Assembly: GCF_902499335.1 (NCBI RefSeq)
Contig: NZ_CABVQK010000004.1
Span: forward strand, 186,001 to 250,000
DNA: 64,000 bases
DNA from: Burkholderia lata
GTDB lineage: Bacteria > Pseudomonadota > Gammaproteobacteria > Burkholderiales > Burkholderiaceae
Direction: 5' to 3'
Made by a program: the position numbers and the translations under genes. The notes under the pieces were generated by a model. That model had not been told where the DNA came from and did not search any database. It saw only the letters and a program-made list of their open reading frames with translations. How positions within the stretch are numbered: the first letter of the stretch is position 1; every line of letters begins with the position of its first letter. Positions 40,233 to 49,742 of this stretch are shown here, piece after piece.

Positions 40233-40772
40233 ATGACACCGAACACGATGAACATCGACATCCGCCCTGCCACACCCGCCGATGCCCCGGCCATCGCCGC
40301 CATCCACGTCGCATCGTGGCAGGCCACCTATCCGGGCATCATGCCGGCCCCGTTCCTCGCCGGCCTGTCGGTCGACAAGCGCACCGCTTCGTGGCGCTAC
40401 GCGCTCGACGCGGGACGGCCGCGTGTCGCGCTCGCGTTCGCGGAAAGCGGCCCGACCGGCTGGATCGCCTATGGTCCGACACGCGACACCGACAAGGATC
40501 GCACCTGGGGCGAAATCGAAGCGATCTATCTGCATCCAACGCATTGCGGGCAAGGCGTCGGCGCGGCGCTGGTCGACCATGCATGCCATGCGCTGCACGA
40601 CATGGGCCATGCGTGGGTGTCGCTCTGGGTGCTGGTCAAGAACCGTCGCGCACGGGCGTTCTATGAACGCGAAGGTTTCGTCGCCGAAGACGACATCAAG
40701 ACGTTCGAGATCGACGGTGCGCCAATCGACGAAGTACGCTACTGGCGCGCATTGCCGAAGCGATCGTCATGA
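40233..40772 (+). CDS. GNAT-family N-acetyltransferase
   Basis: The product is 179 residues from ATG at 40233 with GGAG five bases upstream. The N-terminal IDIRPATPADAPAIAAIHVA and SWQATYPGIMPAPFLAGLSV mark the common phosphinothricin/RimI-like GNAT type. The acetyl-CoA loop is LHPTHCGQGVGAALVDHACH, and NRRARAFYEREGFVAEDD is the conserved C-terminal motif. The substrate is unknown. The last six bases overlap the convergent LysR gene. Confidence 0.88.
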   Translation: MTPNTMNIDIRPATPADAPAIAAIHVASWQATYPGIMPAPFLAGLSVDKRTASWRYALDAGRPRVALAFAESGPTGWIAYGPTRDTDKDRTWGEIEAIYLHPTHCGQGVGAALVDHACHALHDMGHAWVSLWVLVKNRRARAFYEREGFVAEDDIKTFEIDGAPIDEVRYWRALPKRSS

Positions 40773-41690
40773 CGGCATCGCCCCCTCCGCCGCAAGACGC
40801 GCCTGCATCAACTGCAGCAACTCGCGGATCTTCGCGTTGACCGAATTGCGGCTCGAATAGGCGGCCAGCAGTTCGAGCGGCGCCGGCGCCATCTCCAGCG
40901 GCACGCGCACGAGCCGCCCGGCGGCCAGTTCCGCCGCGCAACCGCGTTCGACGAGAATCGCGAAGCCGATCCCGTTCACCGCCGCCAGCCCCGCCATCTC
41001 GCCGCTATTGACGCGATACCGGCTCGCGACCGGAATCTTGTGAATCCGCCCGTCGCCGTCGGCAAACTGCCACGGCTGCCCTTTCAGCGTGCTCAGCGTC
41101 GTGATGCACGGCAACTGCCTGAGCTGCTCCGTCCGGGTCGGCATGCCCGCGCGTTCGATCAGCGACGGCGCGGCCACGACGACGCTCGGCAGGCTCACGA
41201 GCGGCCTGACGACGAACGCGCTGTCGTCCAGCTTGCCGCGATTGACGATGATCGACAGGTCGATATCGTCGCGCAACGTCGATACGCCCGCGAGGCTGGT
41301 ATCGCAATCGATTTCGACACGCGGATGGCGGACGGCGAATTCCGCGACGATCGGCCCGAGCATGCGCGGCCCGATTTCGCCGGGCACGCAGAGCTTCAGC
41401 ACGCCGCGTAGCTCCGTTTGCTGCGAGGTCAGTTCGAACTCGGCGAGCGTCAGTGCGTCGAGCATCGGCTTCGCGCGCTCGTGCAACAGGCGTCCGGCCT
41501 CCGTCATGCGCAGGTGCCGCGTACTGCGCTCCAGCAGGCGCACGCCGAGCCTCGACTCCAGTTGCGCCACATGGCGGCTCACGTTGGAACCGGGTATCGA
41601 CAGCACGCGCGCGGCGCCGGCAAAGCTGCCTTCGTCGACCACCGACACGAACACGCGCACCGCGTTCAGATCCAGCTTGCTGCGCATCAT
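40767..41690 (-). CDS. LysR-type regulator, divergent from an FAD monooxygenase
   Basis: The product is 307 residues. The HTH is VRVFVSVVDEGSFAGAARVL with SNVSRHVAQLESRLGVRLLE, and the effector domain starts GVLKLCVPGEIGPRMLGPIV. The start is MMRSK at 41690; the second Met is equally good. It is divergent from the FAD monooxygenase gene with 150 bases between them, which contain two copies of TTATCCCGTT. The monooxygenase is therefore the probable target. Confidence 0.88.
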   Translation of the reverse strand: MMRSKLDLNAVRVFVSVVDEGSFAGAARVLSIPGSNVSRHVAQLESRLGVRLLERSTRHLRMTEAGRLLHERAKPMLDALTLAEFELTSQQTELRGVLKLCVPGEIGPRMLGPIVAEFAVRHPRVEIDCDTSLAGVSTLRDDIDLSIIVNRGKLDDSAFVVRPLVSLPSVVVAAPSLIERAGMPTRTEQLRQLPCITTLSTLKGQPWQFADGDGRIHKIPVASRYRVNSGEMAGLAAVNGIGFAILVERGCAAELAAGRLVRVPLEMAPAPLELLAAYSSRNSVNAKIRELLQLMQARLAAEGAMPS

Positions 41691-41740
41691 TATCCCGTTT
41701 CAGGTATCAAAGCTCGCCGTTTTTCACGGCTTATCCCGTT
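41690..41740. promoter_or_regulatory. Direct repeats in the LysR/monooxygenase intergenic region
   Basis: TTATCCCGTT occurs at 41690-41699 and at 41731-41740, 41 bases apart, which is about four helical turns. The first copy touches the LysR start codon. They are candidate LysR contact sites. Confidence 0.45.
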
Positions 41741-41840
41741 CGAGACCGTAATTTACGATCCGGATCCAGTCAAGGCGCGGCCGCCGACGCACGAACCCAC
41801 GTCGACGCGAGCGCGCGCACGAACCTACGGGAGCATCAAC

Positions 41841-43043
41841 ATGGATATCGCCATTCTCGGCGCCGGCGTGGCCGGCATGAGCACCGCGCTCGCGCTTGGC
41901 CGGCAGGGGCACCGGATACGGCTGTACGAACGCAGGCCGTCCGAGACGACGATGGGCGCCGGCGTCGTGCTATGGCCGAATGCCGGCTTCGTGCTCGCGC
42001 AACTCGGCCTCCTGCCGGACATCGTCGAGGTCAGCGGCCACCTGCGCGCGATGCGGTGCATGGATCGGGACGGCACCCCGTTCAAGCGCTTCGAAATCGG
42101 CGAACTCGACCGCCACATGGGGTTTCCAACGCGCTCGATCCTGCGGCGCGACCTGCAGGCCGTGCTGGCGCGGCATGTCGCCGCGCACGACATCGAAGTC
42201 TGCTTCGGCCACTGCGCAACCGCGATCGACACCGGCACCGACGGCCGCGCGGTCGTTCGCTTCGATAACGGCATGGCAATCACCCCCGATCTCGTGATCG
42301 GCGCCGACGGCCGCATGAATTCCGTCGCGCGGCGCCATGTGGTCGGCGACGCCACGCCCGTCTATCAGGGATTCGTCAACTGGATCGGCGTGGCGCAGAG
42401 CGATGTACCGCTGGTCGACGAAGTGTCGATATTCGACTACTGGGGCCAGCGCGAGCGATTCGGCATCGTCGCCGTGGACCGGCATCGGATGTACTGGGCG
42501 GCGGCCCGGGCCGAGGCCGCAACCGACGATAACGACCACAACGACGACGGCGACGATGCGGCGCCCGATGATCCCGGCCCACTGCTGGAACGGCTCTTCG
42601 ACGGCTGGCCGGCACCGATCGCGGACGTGATGCGCGCAACGCCGCCGGGCACCATCGCGAAGATCCGCGTACACGATCTCGATCCGGTCGATGTATGGCA
42701 CCGCGGCAATGTGCTGCTGATCGGCGATGCCGCGCACGCGCCGCTCCCCACCTCCGGACAGGGCGCATGCCAGGCACTCGAGGACGCGTGGCATCTCGCC
42801 CGTTGCCTCGGCGAGCATGGAAAGGGCAACGGCAGCAACCTCGACGCTGCGCTCGCGTCGTTCACACTGCGACGCAGCCGGAAAACCGCGGCGATCACGC
42901 TACGCGCACGCGAGTTCGCTCATCGGTTATTCGGCAACGATACGCACGAAGCCGCCCGGCAGGCCGATCCGGTCGCCGAGATCGAAGCGCTCGCGAGCGC
43001 GTGGGGAGCGGGCCTGCCGATGCCATCACTTCGGGATCGATAG
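41841..43043 (+). CDS. FAD-dependent aromatic-ring-type monooxygenase
   Basis: The product is 400 residues of the PHBH/UbiH-like class A flavoprotein monooxygenases. The FAD dinucleotide fold is at the very start, MDIAILGAGVAGMSTALALG, with VIGADGRMNS (the DG motif) near residue 155 and LIGDAAHAPLPTSGQGACQA (the GD motif) near residue 300. It would hydroxylate an aromatic or similar substrate with NAD(P)H and O2. An acidic low-complexity loop (DDNDHNDDGDDAAPDDP) at about residues 231-247 is an unusual insertion. The start has GGGAG upstream. A LysR gene is divergent. Confidence 0.87.
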   Translation: MDIAILGAGVAGMSTALALGRQGHRIRLYERRPSETTMGAGVVLWPNAGFVLAQLGLLPDIVEVSGHLRAMRCMDRDGTPFKRFEIGELDRHMGFPTRSILRRDLQAVLARHVAAHDIEVCFGHCATAIDTGTDGRAVVRFDNGMAITPDLVIGADGRMNSVARRHVVGDATPVYQGFVNWIGVAQSDVPLVDEVSIFDYWGQRERFGIVAVDRHRMYWAAARAEAATDDNDHNDDGDDAAPDDPGPLLERLFDGWPAPIADVMRATPPGTIAKIRVHDLDPVDVWHRGNVLLIGDAAHAPLPTSGQGACQALEDAWHLARCLGEHGKGNGSNLDAALASFTLRRSRKTAAITLRAREFAHRLFGNDTHEAARQADPVAEIEALASAWGAGLPMPSLRDR

Positions 43044-43170
43044 GCCTTGCCGATGGCGCGGCATGCCGGGAAGTCGTGTCGGTCGATGCCCGCACACGAC
43101 TGCCCTAATCGTCCTGACTCAATCGTTCAGGTCTGGTAAAGCCGGGCTGCTTCCCGCATATGCCCGACCG

Positions 43171-44484
43171 TCATTGCGCACGCGCCTTGCCGACCTGCTC
43201 GACAGTGACCACGCCCTGCTTCGAGCCGAAGTGACTCAGCACGAAGTTCGCGACCGCCGCGACATCGGCGTCGCTGTATGCAGCACCGAAACCCGGCATC
43301 TGTTGCGTGCGGCCGTCGACGGTCAGGCTGGTGCCGTGCAGCAGCACCTGGATGAGTGCCGCGCCGGATGGGTCGTTGACCGCATGCGCGCCGACGAGCG
43401 ACGCATATTCGCTCTGGCGACCGGCACCGTTCCACTGGTGACAGCCCGCGCAGTCGCCGGCAAAGAGCCGCTGGCCGCGTTCGAGCGCCTGCGGCAGCGA
43501 CGCCGCGCCCGGCAGCACCGCGTTCGACGCACGCGCGGCGGACGGATCGAGTTCGATCTTGCCTGTCTGCCCGCCCGTGGCCGGACTCACGCTGCGCAGA
43601 TAGACGACCATCGATGCGATGTCGTTCTGCGTCAGGTACTGCAGGCTATGCTCGACCACGTCCGCCATCGGGCCGGCAGCCGAGCTGCGTCCCGGCGCAT
43701 GGCCGCGCGACAGGTACTGCGCAATCTGTTCGTCGGTCCACGAGCCGAGGCCGTATGCCTGATCGGAAGTCGTGTTGTAGGCCTTCCAGCCTTCGATGTC
43801 GGCACCCGACAGATAGTCGCGCGACTTCATCGCGAAGCCGACGTTGCGCGGCGTATGGCATTCGCCGCAATGGCCGAGCGCACCGGCCAGATAGGCGCCG
43901 CGATTCCACTCCACGCTCTGCTTTGGATCCGGTGCGAAGCGCTGTCCGCGGAAGAACACGGCGTTCCACGCGGCCAGGCCCCAGCGCTGGTTGAACGGGA
44001 ACGACAGTTCGTTTTCGGGCGGCGCCCGACGAACCGGTTCGAGCGTCATCAGGTACTGCCGGATCGCCAGCACGTCGTCACGGCTCATTTCGGCATACGA
44101 CGTATACGGCATCGCCGGATACAGATTTCCGTGCGAGCCCACGCCTTCGCGCACCGCGCGAACGAACGCGTCGGCCGACCAGTTGCCGATGCCGGTTGCC
44201 TTGTCCGGCGTGATGTTGGTGGAATACAGCTGCCCGAACGGCAGCTTGAACGGCCTGCCGCCGGCATAAGGCGTGCCGCCCACGGCCGTATGGCACGCGA
44301 CGCAATCGGCGGCCTTCGCCAGATACTCGCCACGCGCGATGGTCGCAGGCAGGTCCGCCGGCGTGCCGGCGACCGGCGGTTGGGGTTCGGTGCCGGCGGG
44401 GGTCAGCCACGCGCGGCCGGCCACACCGGCCGCGACCACGACGACAGCCGCAACGGCATAGCCGATGACTCGACGAAATTTCAC
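43171..44484 (-). CDS. Periplasmic triheme cytochrome c (dehydrogenase electron acceptor subunit)
   Basis: The product is 437 residues with an N-terminal membrane anchor and three CxxCH heme sites: CVACH at residue 61, CGECH mid-protein and CAGCH near the C-terminus. Met ligands are likely in PGM/MPGF-type segments such as QQMPGFGAAYSDADVAAVAN. The same layout is found in the cytochrome subunits of membrane alcohol and aldehyde dehydrogenases. It lies 39 bases downstream of the molybdenum subunit gene and probably carries its electrons to the respiratory chain. Confidence 0.92.
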   Translation of the reverse strand: MKFRRVIGYAVAAVVVVAAGVAGRAWLTPAGTEPQPPVAGTPADLPATIARGEYLAKAADCVACHTAVGGTPYAGGRPFKLPFGQLYSTNITPDKATGIGNWSADAFVRAVREGVGSHGNLYPAMPYTSYAEMSRDDVLAIRQYLMTLEPVRRAPPENELSFPFNQRWGLAAWNAVFFRGQRFAPDPKQSVEWNRGAYLAGALGHCGECHTPRNVGFAMKSRDYLSGADIEGWKAYNTTSDQAYGLGSWTDEQIAQYLSRGHAPGRSSAAGPMADVVEHSLQYLTQNDIASMVVYLRSVSPATGGQTGKIELDPSAARASNAVLPGAASLPQALERGQRLFAGDCAGCHQWNGAGRQSEYASLVGAHAVNDPSGAALIQVLLHGTSLTVDGRTQQMPGFGAAYSDADVAAVANFVLSHFGSKQGVVTVEQVGKARAQ

Positions 44485-44523
44485 GATGGATGCTTCTCTT
44501 GAATTCGATAGGAACGCGAACGG

Positions 44524-46776
44524 TCAGGCCGGACGCAGCGTGTCACGCATCGGCAACGACCGGAACGTGGTGCCGGTTGCGGCCGTCAGCGCATTCGCGA
44601 CGGCCGGCGCGGCCGGCGGCACGCCGGGCTCGCCGATACCGCTCGGCGGCTCCTGCGACGGCACGACGTGCACTTCGACGTGCGGCATGCCGCTCATGCG
44701 CAGTACCGGATAGTCGTTGAAGTTGCCTTGCTGCACACGCCCGTTCTCCAGCGTGATCTCGGCGCGCAGGAACGTGAGGCCGAAACCGATCCCGCCTTCC
44801 ACCTGCGACGCGACCACGTCGGGATTCACGACGGTGCCGCAATCGACCGCGCAGACGATGCGATCGATCGTGAACGTGCCGTCCTGCAGCACCGTGACTT
44901 CCGCGACCTGCGCCACATACGTGCCGAACGCGAATTGCAGCGCGATCCCTCGTCCGCGCTTCGTGCCGGGTGCACCGGCACGCATCGGCGTCGACCAGCC
45001 GGCCTTCTGCGCGACCAGATCGAGTACCCCGCGATGTCGCGGCATCTTCGTGAGCAACGCACGGCGGAACGCGTACGGATCCTTGCCGGCCGCATGCGCG
45101 GCCTCGTCCATCAGCGTTTCGCCGACGAACGCCGCGTGCGTATGGCCGACCGAGCGCATCCATTGCGTCTTCACGGCGAACGTCTGGATGTGCTGCGTCA
45201 CCTTGAAGTTCGGGATCTCGTACGGAATGTCGGCGGACCCTTCGACGAGCGTCGGATCGACGCCCGACGGAAGCGGCGCAAAGAAGCTCTGCCCCACCAC
45301 GTCCTGGTTCCACGACACGAGGTTCCCTGCCTTGTCCACGGCGAGCCGGACCCGGTGCAGGGTCGCCGGCCGGTAGAAGCCGGCGCGCATGTCGTCCTCG
45401 CGCATCCACACGAGCTTGACCGGTGCGTCGATCCCTTGCGCACGCGCGGCGCGGGCGATTCGCGCGGCCTCGCACACGTAGTCGCCGACCGGGTTCGCGC
45501 GGCGGCCGAAGCTGCCACCCGCGTACAGCTGGTTGATCGTCACCTGCTCCGGCTTGAGGCCGACTTCCTTCGCGACGATGACCTGGTCGCCGGTATGCCA
45601 CTGCTCGCCGTTCCAGATCTCGCAGCGATCCGCATGCAACCACACGACGCAATTCAGCGGCTCCATCGGCGCGTGCGACAGATACGGCTGCTCGTAGGTC
45701 GCGTCGATGAACTTGCCGCCGGACGGCGCTTCGCTCGCCACGTTGCCGCGCGTCACCGCGACCACGCCCGGCTTGTCGAGCGCGGCCCGGTACTGCTTCG
45801 AGATGTCGGCGGAACCGATCGCCAGCGCATGCGTATCGTCCCACGTAATTTTCAATGCATCGCGCCCCTGGCGCGCCACCCACGTATTGCGCGCCAGCAC
45901 CGCGACACCGCCCTGCACGTTGTCGTCGCCCGGCACCTGGACAACCGCGACCACGCCGGGAATCGCCTTCGCCTTGCTCGCGTCGACGTGACGGACCTTG
46001 CCCCACAAGCGCGGCGGATGGGCGATCACCGCGACCAGCATGCCGGGCAGCTTCACGTCCTGCGTATAGATCGCCGAACCGTTGACCTTCGCGGGAATAT
46101 CGACACGCCGCGTGTCGCGTTTGCCGATCAGCTTGAAGTCGGCCCGCTGCTTGACAACCACTTTCGACGGCACCGGCTCGCGCGCCGCATCGGCGGCGAA
46201 CTGGCCGAAGCCCGCGCGGCGGCCCGATGCGGCATGAACGATCACGCCGTCCTCGATGCGCAGCGACGCCGGATCGACCTTCCACTTCCGTGCGGCGGCC
46301 GACAGCAGCATCGCGCGCGCGGTGGCGGCCGCTTCGCGCATCACCGTCCACGAGCCGGCCATCGCGGTACTGCCGCCCGTCGCCTGGATCATCCAGCCCA
46401 TCTTCGCGAACATCGGGTTCACGTAGCGCGTCGCATCGGCCTGTGCCGCCACGACCCGCACCTTGTCGAGACCGACGTCGAGTTCGTCCGCCGCGAGCGT
46501 CGCGATGCCGGTGAACGTGCCCTGCCCCATTTCGAGGTACTCGGACACGACGCTGACCATGCCGTCGGCGCCGATGCGAATGAAGGCGTTCGGCTCGAAC
46601 GACACGCCTGCGGTGGCCGGCGTGACCGATTTGGCGAGCGCGATCTCGCCGCTGAAACCGACCGCGAGCGTCAGCGCGGCCATGTTGCCGAGAAACCTGC
46701 GGCGCGAAGCCGATACGATGCCGTCTGCGGATTCCGGCGTGCCGGCCGATTGCCGGGAACGTGTGGACTGGCTCAT
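44524..46776 (-). CDS. Molybdopterin-binding subunit of a periplasmic aldehyde/isoquinoline-type oxidoreductase
   Basis: The product is 750 residues of the xanthine oxidase family, IorB-like large subunit. The N-terminal [20 protein letters not shown] is a Tat signal. [37 protein letters not shown] and [20 protein letters not shown] are family blocks around the cofactor. The C-terminal [18 protein letters not shown] contains the catalytic Glu position (GEPG). It oxidises an aldehyde or N-heterocycle with water as the oxygen source. The start overlaps the stop of the 2Fe-2S subunit gene (ATGA), and a triheme cytochrome gene follows. Confidence 0.92.
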   Translation of the reverse strand: MSQSTRSRQSAGTPESADGIVSASRRRFLGNMAALTLAVGFSGEIALAKSVTPATAGVSFEPNAFIRIGADGMVSVVSEYLEMGQGTFTGIATLAADELDVGLDKVRVVAAQADATRYVNPMFAKMGWMIQATGGSTAMAGSWTVMREAAATARAMLLSAAARKWKVDPASLRIEDGVIVHAASGRRAGFGQFAADAAREPVPSKVVVKQRADFKLIGKRDTRRVDIPAKVNGSAIYTQDVKLPGMLVAVIAHPPRLWGKVRHVDASKAKAIPGVVAVVQVPGDDNVQGGVAVLARNTWVARQGRDALKITWDDTHALAIGSADISKQYRAALDKPGVVAVTRGNVASEAPSGGKFIDATYEQPYLSHAPMEPLNCVVWLHADRCEIWNGEQWHTGDQVIVAKEVGLKPEQVTINQLYAGGSFGRRANPVGDYVCEAARIARAARAQGIDAPVKLVWMREDDMRAGFYRPATLHRVRLAVDKAGNLVSWNQDVVGQSFFAPLPSGVDPTLVEGSADIPYEIPNFKVTQHIQTFAVKTQWMRSVGHTHAAFVGETLMDEAAHAAGKDPYAFRRALLTKMPRHRGVLDLVAQKAGWSTPMRAGAPGTKRGRGIALQFAFGTYVAQVAEVTVLQDGTFTIDRIVCAVDCGTVVNPDVVASQVEGGIGFGLTFLRAEITLENGRVQQGNFNDYPVLRMSGMPHVEVHVVPSQEPPSGIGEPGVPPAAPAVANALTAATGTTFRSLPMRDTLRPA

Positions 46777-47234
46777 GCCTTGAGGTTCTCCGCGGCTTTG
46801 TGGATCGCGACACGGATCCGCTGATAGGTCGCACAGCGACAGATGTTCCCGCTCATCGCGGCATCGATGTCGGCATCCGTCGGAGCAGGTTTCACGGTCA
46901 GCAGCGCGACCGCCGACATCACCTGCCCGGACTGGCAATAGCCGCACTGCGGCACCTGTTCGTCGATCCACGCCTTCTGCACGGCCTGGCCGACCTTCTT
47001 CTCGTGTGCGGCCTCGATCGTCGTGACGCTGCGGCCGGCGAGCGTACCGATCGGCGTTACGCACGCGCGCATCGGCTGGCCTTCGACATGAACCGTGCAC
47101 GCGCCGCACAGCGCCATGCCGCAGCCGAATTTCGTTCCCGTCAGCCCGAGCTCGTCGCGCAGGTACCAGAGCAGCGGCATGTCGGGATCGCCAGCGAACT
47201 GATGCCGCTGACCGTTGATGGTGATATCTGTCAT
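46773..47234 (-). CDS. 2Fe-2S subunit of the molybdenum oxidoreductase
   Basis: The product is 153 residues of the IorA/CoxS class with two iron-sulfur clusters. The plant-ferredoxin-like motif is [16 protein letters not shown]. The second, all-alpha domain has QCGYCQSGQ and [10 protein letters not shown]. It has no signal peptide and is presumably exported as a folded complex with the Tat-bearing large subunit. The start at 47234 was taken at MTDITING, downstream of an in-frame ATG at 47282 that lacks family similarity. It is the first gene of the three-gene operon. Confidence 0.93.
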   Translation of the reverse strand: MTDITINGQRHQFAGDPDMPLLWYLRDELGLTGTKFGCGMALCGACTVHVEGQPMRACVTPIGTLAGRSVTTIEAAHEKKVGQAVQKAWIDEQVPQCGYCQSGQVMSAVALLTVKPAPTDADIDAAMSGNICRCATYQRIRVAIHKAAENLKA

Positions 47235-47627
47235 TCTGTCTGACCTATTCTGTGGGGAACCGGGTTCGACAGCCGGCCGCATCAGGCCGGACGACGCATC
47301 CGGCTGGTCGCAGGCATGCCGTCACGGCACGAACGCACTGGACGAACCCGCGACGCTTGCGCGCGCGATGCATCGATGCGAAAGCTCGCATCGCCGAACG
47401 CGTGGCAGAGGACGGGTGGAAACCGGAAAACTATAGTCGGCACGTGCCGCGCCGATAAGACTCGAAATTATGAGAATGTTGCCTATTCGTCCGAAAGTGA
47501 ACGCGCCCCGGAAGGGGCCTGCATGGACGATACGGGCCGCGGCGGCCGGCTGACCGGCGCGTGGTCGAACGAAGTGTGAGCGCACGCGCAGAGCGGCGTG
47601 CGGCGTGCGATGCGCGTTCGCGCGACG
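47235..47627. other. Intergenic region between the molybdenum oxidoreductase and puu-like operons
   Basis: About 400 bases without a supported gene. Short frames on both strands lack ribosome sites. The section around 47450-47500 (AATTATGAGAATG) is AT-richer and probably contains the promoter of the oxidoreductase operon. Confidence 0.35.
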
Positions 47628-47651
47628 CGCCGGCCGCGCATGCGGCCGGCG
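47628..47651 (-). terminator. Hairpin after the glutamine-synthetase-like gene
   Basis: CGCCGGCCGC and GCGGCCGGCG form a perfect 10-base stem with a GCAT loop, 18 bases after the puuA-like stop on the minus strand. No T-tract follows. Confidence 0.55.
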
Positions 47652-47668
47652 TGATGCCGGTCAGTCGA

Positions 47669-49015
47669 TCACAAGAACCACCGATACTCCCGCGCCCCGA
47701 TTTCGTTGCGGAAATCCAGCTCCTCCTGCCGCTTGTTCTCGCAATACACCATCACGAACTCGCTGCCGAGCCCGTCGCGCACGGCCGCATGATCTTGCAT
47801 CTCCGCAACGGCCGACAGCATCTCCTTCGGAAAATCGATCCCGCTGCCGCGATCCTCGTTGAGCGGCGCGATCGGCTCGAGCTTCACGTCGAGCCCGTGC
47901 TCCATCCCGGTGAGAATCGCCGCGAGCACGAGGTAGGGGTTCGCGTCCGCACTCGCGAGCCGGTGCTCGATCCGCAGGTTGCGCGCATCCGATTCGGGAA
48001 TCCGGATGCACGCATCGCGATCCTCGAAGCCCCAGCTCGCACGGCTCGCCGCATTCACCATCGATCCGTAACGCCGGAACGCGTTGTGATTCGGCGCGAA
48101 CACGGGCATGCAGTGCGGCAGCAGCGCGAGGCATCCGGCCACCGCGTGCCGCAGCGGCCGCTGCCCGTCCGCCGCGAGCAGGTTGCGCCCTGCATCGTCG
48201 TAGAGGCTCACGTGCACGTGCATCCCGCTACCCGGCGCATGCAGGTACGGCTTGCCCATGAAGCTCGCGCGATAGCCGTGCTGCAACGCGACGCCGCGCG
48301 TGCTGCGGCAGAACATCGCCGACCAGTCGGCCGCGCGCAGCCCGTCGTCGCAATGGCCGAAGTTGATCTCGAACTGGCCCGGCCCCAGCTCGGCGGTGAT
48401 CACGGTCGCGTCGACCCCCTGCTTGCACGCCACGTCGACCATCTCGTGCAGCACGTCGGAGAAGCGCGACAGCCGCTCGATATGCATGTTCGGCTGATCG
48501 TCGCGATCATCGGACAGGCGGTCGCGCGGATACTTCGGCATCCCCTCTTCGAGCTGCGCGTCGAACAGGTAGAACTCGAGCTCGAACGCGACGACCGGCC
48601 GGATGCCACGCCGCGCGAGCCGCTTCAGCACCCGCGCGAGCACCTCGCGCGGCTCGAACTCGACCGGCGCGTCGGTACCGTCCGTCGTGATCAGCATTTG
48701 GCCGAGCGGCTGCTTCTCCCAGGTCACGGGCTTCAGCGTGCCGGGGATCAATCGTCGTACGGCGTCCGGGTCGCCGTCGTTGAAACAGTAGTCGCCGATC
48801 TTGTAGAGCCCGCCCTGCGTGCCGAGCAGGATGCAGTTCTGCGGCAGCTTCAGCAGCGAGCCGGCCGCCACCTTCTCGAGCGCATCGATCGGGTAGCGCT
48901 TGCCGTAGAAATGTCCGGGCAGGTCGAGGCAGATCAGGTCGACATAACGAATCTCGGGGTGCGCCTGCCGGAATGCGCGGACTTCACCGACCAGCGCGGG
49001 AACGACGTCAGTCAT
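47669..49015 (-). CDS. puuA: Glutamine-synthetase-family gamma-glutamylpolyamine synthetase (PuuA-like)
   Basis: The product is 448 residues of the glutamine synthetase fold. GQFEINFGHCDDGLRAAD and GSGMHVHVSLYDDAGRNLLA carry the metal- and ATP-site residues, and IEHRLASADANPYLVLAAIL is the conserved C-terminal arm. The catalytic-Glu block is ELEFYLF. It lacks the C-terminal adenylylation loop of GlnA, and its neighbours are a PuuR-like regulator and a PuuB-like FAD oxidase. It should therefore ligate glutamate to putrescine or another polyamine, the first step of the glutamylated catabolic route. Confidence 0.85.
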   Translation of the reverse strand: MTDVVPALVGEVRAFRQAHPEIRYVDLICLDLPGHFYGKRYPIDALEKVAAGSLLKLPQNCILLGTQGGLYKIGDYCFNDGDPDAVRRLIPGTLKPVTWEKQPLGQMLITTDGTDAPVEFEPREVLARVLKRLARRGIRPVVAFELEFYLFDAQLEEGMPKYPRDRLSDDRDDQPNMHIERLSRFSDVLHEMVDVACKQGVDATVITAELGPGQFEINFGHCDDGLRAADWSAMFCRSTRGVALQHGYRASFMGKPYLHAPGSGMHVHVSLYDDAGRNLLAADGQRPLRHAVAGCLALLPHCMPVFAPNHNAFRRYGSMVNAASRASWGFEDRDACIRIPESDARNLRIEHRLASADANPYLVLAAILTGMEHGLDVKLEPIAPLNEDRGSGIDFPKEMLSAVAEMQDHAAVRDGLGSEFVMVYCENKRQEELDFRNEIGAREYRWFL

Positions 49016-49167
49016 GTCTCATCCTTTCCATGTCTTGTATGGCGGTGCCGCAGCGCGGCGAACCGGATTCACGCGGCACACTCGACAACGATCGCCGCAT
49101 TTAAATCAGTACTGCAAACAGGCTGCGTGGCGCGGCGGCCTGCAACACCGCCCGCCCCGCCGACAAC

Positions 49168-49725
49168 TCAGGTGAATACCCAGATCACGCGCGTCGGCGC
49201 GTCGGTCAGGTTGGCGTAACGGAACCGCTTGTGCGCCGGAAGCTGGAATGCGTCGTTCGGGCCAAGCGTGATGGGTGTATCGTCGCCGTCGATCCAGATC
49301 GTCAGCTCTCCTTCGAGCACGAAGCCGCCCTGTTCGTCGCTGTCGTCGACGGGCCGCTCGCCGCTGCTCGCGCCCGGCGCCAGGTGGCTTTCGAGGATCG
49401 AGAAGCGCGAGCGCATGTTCGGCGACACGAGGATGTCGGTAATGCCGGCCGCGTAATACACGGTGCGCCGCTCGTCGGGCCGTGTCACCCACGGCACGCT
49501 GCGCGGCTTGCTCAGGCTGTAGAAATAGGTGGTCGGCACGCCAAGCGCCTCGCCGATCGCGGTGAGATCCGCAACCGTCGGGCGCGACAGCCCGCGCTCG
49601 ACCTGCGACAGAAAGCCGACCGAGCGGCCGATCCGTTCCGCGAGATCGTTGAGCGTGACCTTGCGATGCTTGCGCAGGTCGCGGATCAGGATCGCCAGGC
49701 TTTCTATCTCTTCCTGTTCATTCAT
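49168..49725 (-). CDS. puuR: XRE-cupin regulator (PuuR-like)
   Basis: The product is 185 residues. The N-terminal HTH_3 domain is LIRDLRKHRKVTLNDLAERI with SVGFLSQVERGLSRPTVADL. The C-terminal cupin is GEL-TIWIDGDDTPITLGPN with FQLPAHKRFRYANL. This is the PuuR class that senses polyamine. It sits between the FAD oxidase gene (17 bases upstream) and the glutamylpolyamine synthetase gene (152 bases downstream) on the same strand. An extended dyad upstream of the operon is its likely target, giving autoregulation. Confidence 0.87.
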   Translation of the reverse strand: MNEQEEIESLAILIRDLRKHRKVTLNDLAERIGRSVGFLSQVERGLSRPTVADLTAIGEALGVPTTYFYSLSKPRSVPWVTRPDERRTVYYAAGITDILVSPNMRSRFSILESHLAPGASSGERPVDDSDEQGGFVLEGELTIWIDGDDTPITLGPNDAFQLPAHKRFRYANLTDAPTRVIWVFT

Positions 49726-49742
49726 GGTGAGTTCCGGTGCAG

